Of a stretch of 64,000 nucleotides of DNA, positions 10,575 through 24,172 are shown piece after piece. The translations under genes were made by a program, and so were the position numbers. The DNA is from Pectobacterium araliae (GTDB taxonomy: Bacteria > Pseudomonadota > Gammaproteobacteria > Enterobacterales > Enterobacteriaceae): the NCBI RefSeq assembly GCF_037076465.1, contig NZ_AP028908.1:4588001-4652000 (forward strand), in the 5' to 3' direction. How positions within the stretch are numbered: the stretch's first letter is position 1; each line of letters opens with the position of its first letter. The notes beneath the pieces are model-generated. The model had not been told where the DNA came from. It worked only from the letters and a program-made list of their open reading frames with translations, and did no database searches.

Positions 10575-11018
10575 ATGGCAGACATTACCTTAATCAGTGG
10601 CAGTACCCTTGGCAGCGCCGAATATGTGGCAGAGCATTTGGCTGAACTGCTGGAAAAGGATGATTATTCCACTGAAACGCTTCATGGCCCCATGCTTGAT
10701 GCACTGCCTGAAAGCGGTGTATGGCTAGTAGTGACGTCTACACACGGTGCTGGGGAATTTCCAGACAACCTTAAAGCGCTGTTTGAACAGTTGGAACAGC
10801 AAAAGCCCGATCTTTCTCAGGTGAGTTTCGGTGCAGTGGGGATCGGAAGTAAAGAATACGACACGTTCTGTGGCGCGATCCAAACGGCGGATCGTGTACT
10901 TGCTCAGTTAGGGGCTAAACGGATCGGTGAAATCCTCGAGATCGACATCACACAACATCAGATTCCAGAAGATCCAGCAGAAGAATGGCTAGGATCGTGG
11001 GTTAATTTACTCAAATAA
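10575..11018 (+). CDS. mioC: FMN-binding flavodoxin-like protein MioC
   Basis: 147 residues from the ATG at 10575; an in-frame start 30 bases earlier is possible but would add ten residues not found in the family. The FMN phosphate loop is SGSTLGSAEYVAE near the N-terminus and the flavodoxin fold continues with STHGAGEFPDN. In E. coli MioC is linked to biotin synthase electron transfer. It is transcribed towards oriC. Confidence 0.93.
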   Translation: MADITLISGSTLGSAEYVAEHLAELLEKDDYSTETLHGPMLDALPESGVWLVVTSTHGAGEFPDNLKALFEQLEQQKPDLSQVSFGAVGIGSKEYDTFCGAIQTADRVLAQLGAKRIGEILEIDITQHQIPEDPAEEWLGSWVNLLK

Positions 11019-11040
11019 GATGAAATATTCAGCAGTTGAA

Positions 11041-11306
11041 TGTGGATAACTATGCTTAATTCAGGTGTAAAAGCCGTAGTTATCCCAATAACAACCCGAG
11101 TATGTTTTTTGTCCTGTGCATAAACCCGCATTTAGATCCCAGCTTATACTGACTAGGATCACCGATCATTCACAGGTAAGGATCATCAGCATTCTCTTGA
11201 TCTTTAATATGAATTATCACTTATCCACACAACATGACGATCCTAATAAGAGATCTAATAAAGAGATCTTTAAATAAAAAGATCTTTCTTTAATTAACGA
11301 GGATCT
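11041..11306. other. oriC: Chromosomal replication origin oriC
   Basis: The region between mioC and mnmG has the enterobacterial oriC layout in reverse orientation. DnaA boxes visible are TGTGGATAA (11041-11049, like R4), TGTGCATAA (11115-11123, like R2) and TTATCCACA (11221-11229, like R1). Between the last box and mnmG there are three AT-rich GATCT-containing repeats (about 11252-11306), equivalent to the 13-mers of the unwinding element. Ten GATC sites lie between 11135 and 11305, as expected for Dam/SeqA control. A protein-coding role for this stretch is unlikely. Confidence 0.93.
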
Positions 11307-11409
11307 AACGGACTTGGTCGTTGGCTCAAAGTTGAGTAGAATCTCCCACCCCAGGGCAAATAACGATCGTTTACCACTCATCATTCGCAATCATGCGAGG
11401 AGCAGTACC

Positions 11410-13299
11410 ATGTTTTATCCAGATCCATTTGACGTCATCGTGATCGGTGGCGGTCATGCCGGAACAGAAGCGGCGATGGCCTCTGCGCGAATGGGCCAAC
11501 AGACGCTTTTACTCACACACAATATTGATACGCTAGGACAAATGTCTTGTAATCCAGCGATCGGCGGTATTGGAAAAGGCCATCTGGTTAAAGAGATTGA
11601 TGCCATGGGAGGGTTGATGGCGCGCGCCGTCGATCAGGCAGGTATACAGTTTAGGATACTAAACAGCAGTAAAGGCCCCGCGGTCAGAGCCACTCGCGCA
11701 CAAGCGGATCGCGTGCTCTATCGTCAGGCTGTTCGCACCGCGTTGGAGAACCAACCAAACCTCACGATCTTCCAGCAGGCAGTTGACGATCTGATCGTAG
11801 AAAACGATCGCGTCGTCGGTGCTGTTACCCAGATGGGACTTAAATTTCGTGCAAAAGCGGTGGTATTAACGGTAGGTACTTTTCTTGACGGCAAGATTCA
11901 CATTGGGCTGGATAACTACAGCGGTGGGCGTGCAGGCGATCCGCCTTCCATTCCACTCGCGCGCCGTCTACGTGAACTGCCTCTGCGCGTCAACCGCCTA
12001 AAAACCGGTACGCCGCCACGTATTGATGCCAGGACCATTGATTTTAGCGTGCTCGCACAACAGCACGGTGACAACCCAATGCCGGTTTTTTCATTCCTGG
12101 GTAACGCGAGTCAGCATCCGGCGCAAATGCCGTGCTATATCACGCATACCAATGAGAAAACCCATGATGTGATCCGTAATAATCTGGATCGTAGCCCGAT
12201 GTATGCTGGGATCATCGAAGGGATCGGCCCACGCTATTGTCCCTCGATCGAAGACAAAGTCATGCGTTTTGCCGATCGAAACACGCATCAGATCTTTCTT
12301 GAGCCAGAAGGACTGACCAGCAACGAAATTTATCCTAACGGGATCTCAACCAGTTTACCGTTCGACGTTCAGTGGCAGATAGTTCGTTCAATGACGGGTA
12401 TGGAAAATGCGCGCATTGTTCGACCTGGCTATGCCATTGAGTACGATTTCTTCGATCCTCGCGATCTGAAGCCGACGCTGGAAAACAAATTTGTTCATGG
12501 CCTGTTCTTTGCCGGGCAGATCAACGGCACAACAGGGTACGAAGAGGCCGCGGCACAGGGCATGCTAGCAGGGCTGAATGCGGCTCGATTGGCTGCCGAC
12601 AAGGAAGGCTGGTCACCACGTCGCGATCAAGCCTATCTCGGCGTGTTGGTTGACGATCTCTGTACGCTGGGGACAAAAGAACCCTACCGTATGTTTACGT
12701 CGCGTGCTGAATACCGTCTGATGCTGCGTGAAGATAACGCCGATCTGCGTTTGACTGAAATCGGTCGTGAGCTGGGTATGGTCGACGACCGTCGTTGGGC
12801 TCATTTCAATGAGAAGCTTGAAAGTATTGAGAAAGAGCGTCAGCGTTTGCGTGACATTCACGTTCATCCACAATCTGAGCAGCTAGACCAGATCAACTCA
12901 CTGTTAAAGACGCCGCTGTCCCGTGAAGCGAATGGTGAAGAGCTGCTGCGTCGCCCAGAAGTGGATTATGTTCAGCTTACTGCACTACCGCTGTTCGCTC
13001 CGGGATTAACCGACGAGCAGGCTGCTGAACAGGTTGAAATTCAGGTCAAATACGAGGGGTATATTGCTCGTCAACAGGATGAAATCGAGAAACAGCTGCG
13101 TAATGAAAATACATTGCTGCCAGCCAATCTGGAGTACAAACAGGTTAGCGGATTGTCCAATGAGGTTATCGCCAAATTGAACGATCACAAACCGTCGTCT
13201 ATCGGCCAGGCTTCACGGATTTCCGGTATTACGCCTGCGGCGATCTCCATTCTGCTGATCTGGCTTAAAAAGCAGGGTTTGCTGCGCCGTAGTGCCTGA
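11410..13299 (+). CDS. mnmG: tRNA uridine-5-carboxymethylaminomethyl synthesis enzyme MnmG (GidA)
   Basis: 629 residues from the ATG at 11410, the family length. The open frame extends 32 codons further into oriC, but that extension is not conserved and the ATG is preceded by GAGGAG. The FAD-binding motif IGGGHAG is at residues 12-18, and the C-terminal GidA-associated helical domain ends near QGLLRRS. With MnmE it modifies the wobble uridine of several tRNAs. Transcription runs away from oriC. Confidence 0.96.
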   Translation: MFYPDPFDVIVIGGGHAGTEAAMASARMGQQTLLLTHNIDTLGQMSCNPAIGGIGKGHLVKEIDAMGGLMARAVDQAGIQFRILNSSKGPAVRATRAQADRVLYRQAVRTALENQPNLTIFQQAVDDLIVENDRVVGAVTQMGLKFRAKAVVLTVGTFLDGKIHIGLDNYSGGRAGDPPSIPLARRLRELPLRVNRLKTGTPPRIDARTIDFSVLAQQHGDNPMPVFSFLGNASQHPAQMPCYITHTNEKTHDVIRNNLDRSPMYAGIIEGIGPRYCPSIEDKVMRFADRNTHQIFLEPEGLTSNEIYPNGISTSLPFDVQWQIVRSMTGMENARIVRPGYAIEYDFFDPRDLKPTLENKFVHGLFFAGQINGTTGYEEAAAQGMLAGLNAARLAADKEGWSPRRDQAYLGVLVDDLCTLGTKEPYRMFTSRAEYRLMLREDNADLRLTEIGRELGMVDDRRWAHFNEKLESIEKERQRLRDIHVHPQSEQLDQINSLLKTPLSREANGEELLRRPEVDYVQLTALPLFAPGLTDEQAAEQVEIQVKYEGYIARQQDEIEKQLRNENTLLPANLEYKQVSGLSNEVIAKLNDHKPSSIGQASRISGITPAAISILLIWLKKQGLLRRSA

Positions 13300-13320
13300 T
13301 TTACGGTAAACTTATCCCCT

Positions 13321-13346
13321 AAATAGCCGGTTATCCGGCTATTTTT
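13321..13346 (+). terminator. Intrinsic terminator or attenuator between mnmG and rsmG
   Basis: AAATAGCCGG and CCGGCTATTT form a 10-bp stem with a TTAT loop, followed by further T residues. It sits in the 82-base gap between the two genes and may reduce or separate rsmG transcription. Confidence 0.75.
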
Positions 13347-13381
13347 ATTATTAACTTCATATTTTTCATCGGGATCTTATT

Positions 13382-14002
13382 GTGCGCAACACACTCGATA
13401 ATCTGCTAAACGCGGCTGGCATTGTGATTTCAGATAAGCAAAAAAATCTTCTGATACAGTATGTTGACATGCTGAATAAGTGGAATAAAGCTTATAACCT
13501 GACGTCGGTACGCGATCCGCAGCAAATGCTCGTCCGCCATATCATGGACAGCATCGTGGTTGAGCCGCATTTACACGGGCAGCGTTTTATCGATGTGGGA
13601 ACAGGGCCTGGATTACCGGGGATTCCGTTGGCAATTGTTCGTCCTGAGTCGCATTTCACTTTGCTGGATAGTTTGGGTAAACGTGTACGCTTTCTGCGTC
13701 AGGTACAGCATGAGCTACAGCTTGAAAACATCACTCCCGTACAGAGTCGCGTTGAAGCATTTCCAGCAGAGCCACCTTTTGATGGGGTGATTAGTCGGGC
13801 ATTCGCCTCTCTACAAGATATGATTAACTGGTGTAGCCATCTTCCAGCCAGACCGACAGGGCGGTTTTATGCGCTAAAAGGCATCCTTCCAGAGGATGAA
13901 TTGTCATCGTTACCACACGGTGTTTTGTTGGATCAGGTCGTTCGCTTAACTGTTCCCGATCTGGAAGGTGAACGCCATTTGGTTGTGCTTAAACCAAACT
14001 AA
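13382..14002 (+). CDS. rsmG: 16S rRNA (guanine-527-N7)-methyltransferase RsmG (GidB)
   Basis: 206 residues starting at GTG. The SAM-binding motif [10 protein letters not shown] is at residues 71-80, and the conserved NLTSVRDP and SRAFASL segments are present. It methylates G527 in 16S rRNA; loss confers low-level streptomycin resistance in other bacteria. It lies downstream of mnmG as in E. coli, with a terminator-like hairpin between. Confidence 0.95.
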   Translation: MRNTLDNLLNAAGIVISDKQKNLLIQYVDMLNKWNKAYNLTSVRDPQQMLVRHIMDSIVVEPHLHGQRFIDVGTGPGLPGIPLAIVRPESHFTLLDSLGKRVRFLRQVQHELQLENITPVQSRVEAFPAEPPFDGVISRAFASLQDMINWCSHLPARPTGRFYALKGILPEDELSSLPHGVLLDQVVRLTVPDLEGERHLVVLKPN

Positions 14003-14374
14003 TTTTGTTTTTTATCAAAAAAATTATAACTAAATATTGCGTGTCAGGTTGCCACCTTGTTTATCGGTGGCATCGATCCAGATCGCATCGCGATCACTGA
14101 AATTTTACATCTCCGTTTTTTCAGCGTCGTCCTTTTGCTTTCGCGCTGAATAATAACGAGCGAAAATAAATGATTGGCATCAAAAATTAGTTATTTTTGT
14201 GTTAATTGAGTAAAAAAACGATATCAATAATGTCAATAGCTGGTTGAAACGTTGTTTATTGCGTTTTTTGAATGAAAATTTTTATAACTTATTGAAGTTA
14301 AATAAAATAAATGACTTCTTTTGCTAAAGACAAAAAAAAGCATGTTCTGTTATAAATAGTCGTAGAGCCTTTTA

Positions 14375-14390
14375 TGTGAGTCGCATCACA
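14375..14390. promoter_or_regulatory. Consensus CRP site upstream of the atp operon
   Basis: TGTGAGTCGCATCACA matches both half-sites of the CRP consensus (TGTGA-N6-TCACA) exactly. Its centre lies about 155 bases before the likely atpI transcription start and 243 bases before the atpI ATG. The surrounding 14003-14625 gap is AT-rich and otherwise contains a GCCACC/GGTGGC hairpin at 14051-14071 and the promoter below; no gene is apparent. Confidence 0.65.
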
Positions 14391-14504
14391 GATTAGATGG
14401 CTTTAGAAATTAATTACACCAGATGTGATCAGGGATGATTGTTAGTAAAAATGGGGCTTCAGAAAGAAATTTAAATAATTGTTCACCTTTTCGCTACTTA
14501 TCGA

Positions 14505-14532
14505 TTGAATTCGCAGGTATGACCCGTATAAT
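14505..14532 (+). promoter_or_regulatory. Sigma-70 promoter of the atp operon
   Basis: TTGAAT at 14505-14510 and a perfect TATAAT at 14527-14532 are separated by 16 bases, giving an expected start near 14539 and an 87-base leader before atpI. This is the best promoter match in the intergenic region. Confidence 0.6.
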
Positions 14533-14625
14533 TTGCTCGTTTTTTGCTGCTTGACTCAGTGGTGTAAAGGCAGTTCTATACGTCATTCGGTATACCACTG
14601 AAAAGGTACGGAGAGAGCAAACGTC

Positions 14626-15832
<1,207 letters not shown>

Positions 15833-15863
15833 TTTTCTTTCAACAAATAACGTTTTTAACTGA

Positions 15864-16121
<258 letters not shown>

Positions 16122-16184
16122 GCAGAATGTTTTCTGCTGAGGTTAAAACATCAACTTATTTAACTTTGAAAGAGGCATTGTGCT

Positions 16185-16655
16185 GTGAATATTAATGCAA
16201 CAATCCTCGGCCAGGCCATTGCGTTCGTCCTGTTTGTCTGGTTCTGCATGAAGTTTGTATGGCCGCCGATGATGGCAGCCATCGAGAAACGTCAGAAAGA
16301 AATTGCTGACGGTCTTGCTTCTGCTGAACGTGCCAAAAAAGATTTGAACTTGGCTCAGGCCAATGCGACAGATCAACTGAAGAAAGCCAAAGCGGATGCT
16401 CAGGTTATCATCGAGCAAGCGAACAAACGCCGTGCTCAGATCCTGGATGAGGCGAAAGCTGAAGCGGAAGTTGAACGTAACAAGATTGTGGCGCAGGCGC
16501 AGGCTGAAATTGAAGCCGAACGTAAACGCGCTCGTGAAGAGCTGCGTAAGCAAGTTGCCGTATTGGCGATTGCTGGTGCCGAGAAAATTATTGAACGTTC
16601 CGTGGATGAAGCTGCTAACAGCGACATCGTTGATAAACTGGTCGCTGAACTGTAA
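16185..16655 (+). CDS. atpF: ATP synthase Fo subunit b
   Basis: 156 residues starting at GTG, the same length as E. coli subunit b. One N-terminal membrane helix (about residues 5-26) is followed by a long charged, alanine-rich amphipathic helix that dimerises as the peripheral stalk. It connects subunit a with delta. The GTG start is supported by length and by the conserved [14 protein letters not shown] beginning. Confidence 0.96.
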   Translation: MNINATILGQAIAFVLFVWFCMKFVWPPMMAAIEKRQKEIADGLASAERAKKDLNLAQANATDQLKKAKADAQVIIEQANKRRAQILDEAKAEAEVERNKIVAQAQAEIEAERKRAREELRKQVAVLAIAGAEKIIERSVDEAANSDIVDKLVAEL

Positions 16656-16669
16656 GGAGGGAGGGGCTG

Positions 16670-17203
16670 ATGTCTGAATTTGTCACGGTAGCTCGCCCCT
16701 ACGCCAAAGCAGCTTTTGACTTTGCGGTTGAGAATCAGGCCCTGGAGCGCTGGCATAACATGCTGGCGTTTTCGGCCGAAGTCGCGCGCAATGAGCAGAT
16801 TGCCGAGTTGCTTTCTGGTGCGGTAGCACCGATTGAGCTGGCGAAGACGTTTATTGCCGTTTGTGGTGATCAACTTGATGAAGCCGGTCAGAACCTGATT
16901 AAGGTGATGGCCGAGAACGGGCGTTTACCGGTACTTACTGAAGTACTGGAACAATTTATTCAACTGCGGGCAGCACTAGAATCGATGGTTGACGTCGATG
17001 TGATTTCTGCCAACACGTTGAATGAGCAGCAGCTATCAAAAATCGCTGCCGCTATGGAAAAACGTCTGTCACGCAAAGTGAAGCTGAATTGCAAAATTGA
17101 TAAGTCTGTCATGGCCGGCGTGGTTATTCGCGCGGGCGATATGGTGATAGATGGCAGCATTCGCGGTCGTCTGGAACGTCTGGCAGACGTCTTGCAGTCT
17201 TAA
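16670..17203 (+). CDS. atpH: ATP synthase F1 subunit delta
   Basis: 177 residues, soluble. The N-terminal helical bundle ([16 protein letters not shown]) binds the tip of an alpha subunit and the C-terminal region ([21 protein letters not shown]) contacts subunit b. It lies 14 bases after atpF and 12 bases before atpA. Confidence 0.96.
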   Translation: MSEFVTVARPYAKAAFDFAVENQALERWHNMLAFSAEVARNEQIAELLSGAVAPIELAKTFIAVCGDQLDEAGQNLIKVMAENGRLPVLTEVLEQFIQLRAALESMVDVDVISANTLNEQQLSKIAAAMEKRLSRKVKLNCKIDKSVMAGVVIRAGDMVIDGSIRGRLERLADVLQS

Positions 17204-17215
17204 GGGGACTGGAGC

Positions 17216-18757
17216 ATGCAACTGAATTCCACCGAAATCAGCGAACTGATCAAGCAGCGCATTGCTCAGTTTAATGTGGTGAGCGAAGCTCACAATGAAG
17301 GTACTATTGTTTCCGTCAGTGACGGAATCATTCGCGTCCACGGTCTGGCAGACGTGATGCAGGGAGAGATGATCTCTCTGCCGGGTAACCGTTATGCGAT
17401 TGCACTGAACCTGGAGCGAGACTCCGTTGGTGCGGTTGTCATGGGGCCGTATGCGGATCTGGCTGAAGGCATGAAAGTAAAATGCACCGGCCGTATTCTT
17501 GAAGTTCCTGTTGGTCGTGGCCTGCTGGGTCGCGTGGTCAACACACTAGGTGCACCGATTGATGGTAAAGGCGCACTGGATCATGACGGCTTCTCTGCGG
17601 TTGAAACGATTGCGCCTGGCGTTATCGAACGTCAGTCGGTTGATGAGCCAGTACAAACGGGCTATAAATCCGTTGACGCCATGATTCCAATTGGTCGTGG
17701 TCAGCGTGAATTGATTATCGGCGACCGCCAGACGGGTAAAACCGCACTGGCCATCGATGCCATTATCAACCAGCGTGATTCCGGTATCAAATGTGTGTAC
17801 GTTGCTATCGGCCAGAAAGCCTCCACGATTTCTAACGTGGTGCGTAAACTGGAAGAGCATGGCGCACTGGAAAACACCATTGTCGTTGTGGCTACGGCGT
17901 CTGAGTCTGCTGCTCTGCAATACTTGGCTCCGTATGCCGGTTGTGCGATGGGTGAGTATTTCCGCGACCGTGGTGAAGATGCGCTGATTATTTATGATGA
18001 CCTGTCTAAACAGGCCGTTGCTTACCGTCAAGTTTCTCTGCTGCTTCGTCGTCCGCCAGGTCGTGAAGCCTATCCAGGCGATGTTTTCTATCTCCACTCC
18101 CGTTTGCTGGAACGTGCATCGCGTGTTAATGCGGATTACGTTGAGGCATTCACCAAGGGTGAAGTGAAGGGAAAAACCGGTTCGTTGACCGCACTGCCGA
18201 TTATCGAAACGCAAGCAGGTGACGTTTCTGCGTTCGTTCCGACCAACGTAATTTCTATTACTGATGGTCAGATCTTCCTGGAATCCAACTTGTTTAACGC
18301 CGGTATTCGTCCAGCGGTTAACCCAGGGATCTCGGTATCCCGTGTGGGTGGTGCAGCACAGACCAAGATCATGAAGAAACTGTCCGGTGGTATTCGTACC
18401 GCTCTGGCACAGTACCGTGAGCTGGCGGCATTCTCTCAGTTCGCTTCCGATCTTGATGATGCAACACGCAAACAGTTGAACCATGGTCAGAAAGTGACCG
18501 AACTGTTGAAACAGAAACAGTATGCGCCGATGTCTGTCGCACAGCAGTCTCTGGTTCTGTTTGCGGCGGAACGTGGTTACCTGGAAGATGTTGAGCTGTC
18601 TAAAGTCGTTAGTTTTGAAGCGGCTTTACTGGCTTACGCTGACCGTGAGCATGGCGAACTTCTGCAACAAATCGACCAGACTGGCGCTTATAACGATGAG
18701 ATCGAGGGCAAGTTTAAAGGCATCCTCGATACTTTTAAGGCAACCCAGTCCTGGTAA
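17216..18757 (+). CDS. atpA: ATP synthase F1 subunit alpha
   Basis: 513 residues. The non-catalytic nucleotide site has the P-loop GDRQTGKT at residues 169-176, and the signature [17 protein letters not shown] is present. The N-terminal helix [19 protein letters not shown] docks delta. It forms the alpha3beta3 head with AtpD. A 312-codon antisense frame inside it is a coding shadow. Confidence 0.98.
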   Translation: MQLNSTEISELIKQRIAQFNVVSEAHNEGTIVSVSDGIIRVHGLADVMQGEMISLPGNRYAIALNLERDSVGAVVMGPYADLAEGMKVKCTGRILEVPVGRGLLGRVVNTLGAPIDGKGALDHDGFSAVETIAPGVIERQSVDEPVQTGYKSVDAMIPIGRGQRELIIGDRQTGKTALAIDAIINQRDSGIKCVYVAIGQKASTISNVVRKLEEHGALENTIVVVATASESAALQYLAPYAGCAMGEYFRDRGEDALIIYDDLSKQAVAYRQVSLLLRRPPGREAYPGDVFYLHSRLLERASRVNADYVEAFTKGEVKGKTGSLTALPIIETQAGDVSAFVPTNVISITDGQIFLESNLFNAGIRPAVNPGISVSRVGGAAQTKIMKKLSGGIRTALAQYRELAAFSQFASDLDDATRKQLNHGQKVTELLKQKQYAPMSVAQQSLVLFAAERGYLEDVELSKVVSFEAALLAYADREHGELLQQIDQTGAYNDEIEGKFKGILDTFKATQSW

Positions 18758-18809
18758 CGCCCGGTGGCCTGCTGTAAAGCAGGCCGCAAGGCTTTGAGGA
18801 GAAGCAAAG

Positions 18810-21103
<2,294 letters not shown>

Positions 21104-21122
21104 CGCCTTGTAGGAGGGTGAC

Positions 21123-21542
21123 ATGGCTATGACTTACCATCTGGATGTCGTGAGTGCGGAGCAGCAAATGTTCTCCGGTCTGGTGCAGAAGATCCAGGTA
21201 ACGGGGAGCGAAGGCGAACTGGGTATTTATCCGGGACATGCCCCTCTGCTCACTGCCATTAAACCGGGTATGATTCGTATCGTTAAGCAGCACGGTGAAG
21301 AAGAGTATATCTACCTTTCTGGTGGCGTCCTTGAGGTGCAGCCGAATATGGTTACCGTACTGTCTGATACCGCTATTCGTGGACAGGATTTGGATGAAGC
21401 CCGTGCGTTGGAAGCGAAACGCAAAGCAGAAGACCATATCCGTAATTCGCATGGCGACGTGGATTATGCTCAGGCTTCCGCAGAGCTGACCAAAGCGATT
21501 GCGAAGCTGCGTGTTATCGAGCTGACCAGAAAAGCGATGTAA
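21123..21542 (+). CDS. atpC: ATP synthase F1 subunit epsilon
   Basis: 139 residues. The N-terminal beta-sandwich ([18 protein letters not shown]) is followed by the C-terminal helical hairpin that can inhibit ATP hydrolysis. It is the last gene of the operon, with a GGAGGG ribosome-binding site, and is followed by a strong terminator. Confidence 0.97.
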
Positions 21543-21563
21543 CAGGTAAGCTTGCAATAATTG

Positions 21564-21596
21564 AAGGCCAGTCAGTTCACACTGACTGGCCTTTTT
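21564..21596. terminator. Bidirectional terminator between atpC and pelX
   Basis: AAGGCCAGTCAGT and ACTGACTGGCCTT form a perfect 13-bp stem with a TCAC loop, with T residues on the plus-strand side and A residues on the other. It ends the atp operon and can also serve the convergent pelX. Confidence 0.92.
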
Positions 21597-21624
21597 GTAT
21601 TTAAGGTGATGCCTTTACACGGGC

Positions 21625-23859
21625 TTATTTTTTCTTCAGGAAGTCGCCAAGTACCAGATTGCCTTTGGCATCACGCGTAAACGTCTCCGGAACGGTAACG
21701 GATACGACGTTATTTACTGTGATTTCCTTACCTTGCGCGTTAACCGAACGGTCTTCTTTGATGAAATAGTTGGTGTTATCGATATTGCCGACAACCGCAT
21801 CATCATATTTACCCGCTTTGGTTTTCAGCGAAATGTTGTTCTTGAAGACGCCTTGTTTTTCCGGGCCTGAGTAAGGGCTTGGACGGAAAATAAAGTTAAA
21901 GCGCTCGTTATCCAACGCGATGTTGTCTTCAACGATCAGTGCGCCAGGGTTGAAGTTGTCAGTGAAACCATCGAGTTTGTTACCCACGGCAATGCTGTGT
22001 TTAACCTGATGCGCCACTGGCTGGCCTTCGCCACCCATTTTGAAACCATTGCTGGTGTTGTTCATGGCAATTGAATTCTCGATCACCACAACGCCGTTGG
22101 CACCGTCTTCAATTTTGTTAAACAGGTCGAAGCCGTCATCGATGTTGTTGTGCGAAAACGCACCGCGGATCACGTTGCCTTCACCGACACGCATTTTCAC
22201 CGCAAAACCGTCGGCGTTTATTTTGCCTGGGTCTTGGTTGCTGTGAGATTCTGAGTTCAGGATCAGGTTATGGCTGGCCCACAGTGGTCTGCCTACATCG
22301 GCCGTCGAGGTTACCTGAATACCGGTATCGTCAGCGTGGTGCGCCAGAACACGTTCGATGGTGTTGTAGCTCCCTTCGATACGGAACGGTTTCTCGGTGA
22401 TTTCAATCCCTTTAACATGCCAATGGCTCGCCTTCAGTTGCAAGCCGTGAATGACGGCTTTATTACCGACGGTAAACAGGTTCTTGACGGCTTTTTGTTG
22501 GCCGCTGGCGCTGACAGGGATTTCAGTTGCGCTGTAATCGCCATCGTTGAGCCAAATGGTGCCGCCTGCTGGCAGCGCAGCGACGGCGCTGGCTAAATCG
22601 AGCGGTGCATTTTTACTGCCGTTGTTGCTAGCTGAACCCTGTGGCGAAACATACAAATTTTTGGCATCAGCATAAGCTACTTTTTCAACCTTGAACGTGC
22701 TCTCTTTGACCGCTTTATCATCCCCATCCGCAGGTTGGTAAGCGAGCTTGAATTCAGCGCTATTACCGGCAATTTTTGCTGGCAGAGAGAACATCTCACC
22801 TGCTTTTACCTGCTTGGCATCACCCAGAGATTTACCGTCTTGTGAAACGGTGATCGTACCGTTGTAATTGGCTTTGGCCTGTACCACATAGTTTTCGCTG
22901 GTGGTTTTAGGCGATGACATCACCTGAAGCAACGGATCGTAAGCCTTGACTTTAAATTCTGGTGACGCTTTGGTTTGCGCCGGTGCCGTAGTCAACTGTG
23001 CATTACTGACGATGATTTTGGCGTTACGGGAAGCAAAGAAACCGACGTAGTAGTGGTCTTTGTCCAGCTTGGTGACAACATCCGCGCCTTTGACTTCTTT
23101 TGATACCCAGTTATCTGTGCCTTTCGGTGCATAAGAGGTAATGAAGCCGTCGTTGGTACGTTCCAGTTTCAGACGGAAAGTCGGTGTCTGCTCCAGATTG
23201 ACGTTTTCCTGGTAGCTGGTTTTGGTAATTTTGGCGCCTGCGTTGCCCCATGGCTGGGTTACACCATTACGCAAAATAGCCTGTAGTTTGATTTCAGTAT
23301 GCGATTTTTTATCCTGCGTCATGATGGCGTTCATCACCATGTTGGACGCCGCAGGGAATTCCTCATACCCTTCTTTCAACGGTTCCTGACGCGGCACGCC
23401 GATAATATCGCGCACCAGAATTCCCGCGCCTTCCTGAGCCGCAGGCTTGGCGCCGTTTTCTGGCCCAAACTGCTCCACGGTAATATCAGACTGAAGCGTA
23501 AAATTCACATTGGCAGGTAACTGCGTATAGAAGAACGTCAGTCCGTCATGGGTGTTGGCAATCTTTCCGCCACGACTTTCGATCGTGATAGGTGCGGATA
23601 AATCAGCGTTATCCCCCGGCGCTAATTTCTTACCGTTAATGGTGACGTCGTTAACGCCAATTTTTTCCGGCAGAACGTTGGATGAGAAGTTTATATCTGT
23701 CGACTGACCAAAGGCCATTCCGTGCCAGACGGGGGTTGATTCTGTTGCGGCGTGTGTACTGAAGCTGAAGAGTAATGCATTCGTCAACGCGACGGCTGCG
23801 AGGCGTGAAGAACGGTGTTTCCGTGCAAAATCACATTTTTGTGAAGAACAACGTTTCAT
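21625..23859 (-). CDS. pelX: Exo-acting pectate lyase PelX (polysaccharide lyase family 9)
   Basis: 744 residues with a Sec signal peptide cut after THA at about residue 37. The C-terminal half is a family PL9 right-handed beta-helix, including the calcium-binding cluster NIDDGFDLF and a GFKMGG segment holding the probable catalytic lysine. The long N-terminal extension distinguishes PelX exopolygalacturonate lyases from shorter endo-acting PelL. These enzymes release unsaturated oligogalacturonates from pectate ends, probably in the periplasm. It is convergent with the atp operon and has a KdgR box upstream. It is not part of this locus in E. coli. Confidence 0.88.
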   Translation of the reverse strand: MKRCSSQKCDFARKHRSSRLAAVALTNALLFSFSTHAATESTPVWHGMAFGQSTDINFSSNVLPEKIGVNDVTINGKKLAPGDNADLSAPITIESRGGKIANTHDGLTFFYTQLPANVNFTLQSDITVEQFGPENGAKPAAQEGAGILVRDIIGVPRQEPLKEGYEEFPAASNMVMNAIMTQDKKSHTEIKLQAILRNGVTQPWGNAGAKITKTSYQENVNLEQTPTFRLKLERTNDGFITSYAPKGTDNWVSKEVKGADVVTKLDKDHYYVGFFASRNAKIIVSNAQLTTAPAQTKASPEFKVKAYDPLLQVMSSPKTTSENYVVQAKANYNGTITVSQDGKSLGDAKQVKAGEMFSLPAKIAGNSAEFKLAYQPADGDDKAVKESTFKVEKVAYADAKNLYVSPQGSASNNGSKNAPLDLASAVAALPAGGTIWLNDGDYSATEIPVSASGQQKAVKNLFTVGNKAVIHGLQLKASHWHVKGIEITEKPFRIEGSYNTIERVLAHHADDTGIQVTSTADVGRPLWASHNLILNSESHSNQDPGKINADGFAVKMRVGEGNVIRGAFSHNNIDDGFDLFNKIEDGANGVVVIENSIAMNNTSNGFKMGGEGQPVAHQVKHSIAVGNKLDGFTDNFNPGALIVEDNIALDNERFNFIFRPSPYSGPEKQGVFKNNISLKTKAGKYDDAVVGNIDNTNYFIKEDRSVNAQGKEITVNNVVSVTVPETFTRDAKGNLVLGDFLKKK

Positions 23860-23904
23860 TGTGTCTCCTTCGTTATTGAATTATTCGCCCGCGTATATTG
23901 CTAT

Positions 23905-23925
23905 AAATGAAACACTGTTTCTTTT
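23905..23925. promoter_or_regulatory. KdgR box of pelX
   Basis: A near-consensus KdgR operator with the core TGAAACACTGTTTC, 46 bases upstream of pelX. KdgR represses pectinolysis genes in soft-rot bacteria until pectin breakdown products accumulate. Next to it, TTTGTG-N5-CACAAA (23923-23939) is an inverted repeat with a CRP-like half-site. The rest of the 23860-24172 gap is AT-rich and must also hold the glmU promoter. Confidence 0.85.
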
Positions 23926-24172
23926 GTGTGTGTCACAAATGGAAATACTTAAAAACAAAGTCTGCTTTTTATAAAACAACGTGCCGTTTTTGTTGTTGAG
24001 GATCTCATTCTTTCCTCATGCGAATTCATGGTTTTGCGAGTGACTTTCAGAAAAAGCTCACTAAAAATCATCAGTGTTATGCCGGAATTTCGGTAAACTC
24101 TGGTTATTCAGGCCGTAATCGGTTGATCACTTTTATTCTGCGGGGCTGTGGCTTCGTATTGTCAGGATGCTT

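Noticed and set aside
11314..11409. N-terminal extension of mnmG into oriC
   Set aside because: The family begins at MFYPDPFDV, and a good ribosome-binding site precedes that ATG.
17546..18484. A 312-codon open frame antisense to atpA
   Set aside because: It mirrors the strong codon bias of atpA, has no recognisable domain and lacks its own promoter or ribosome-binding context.
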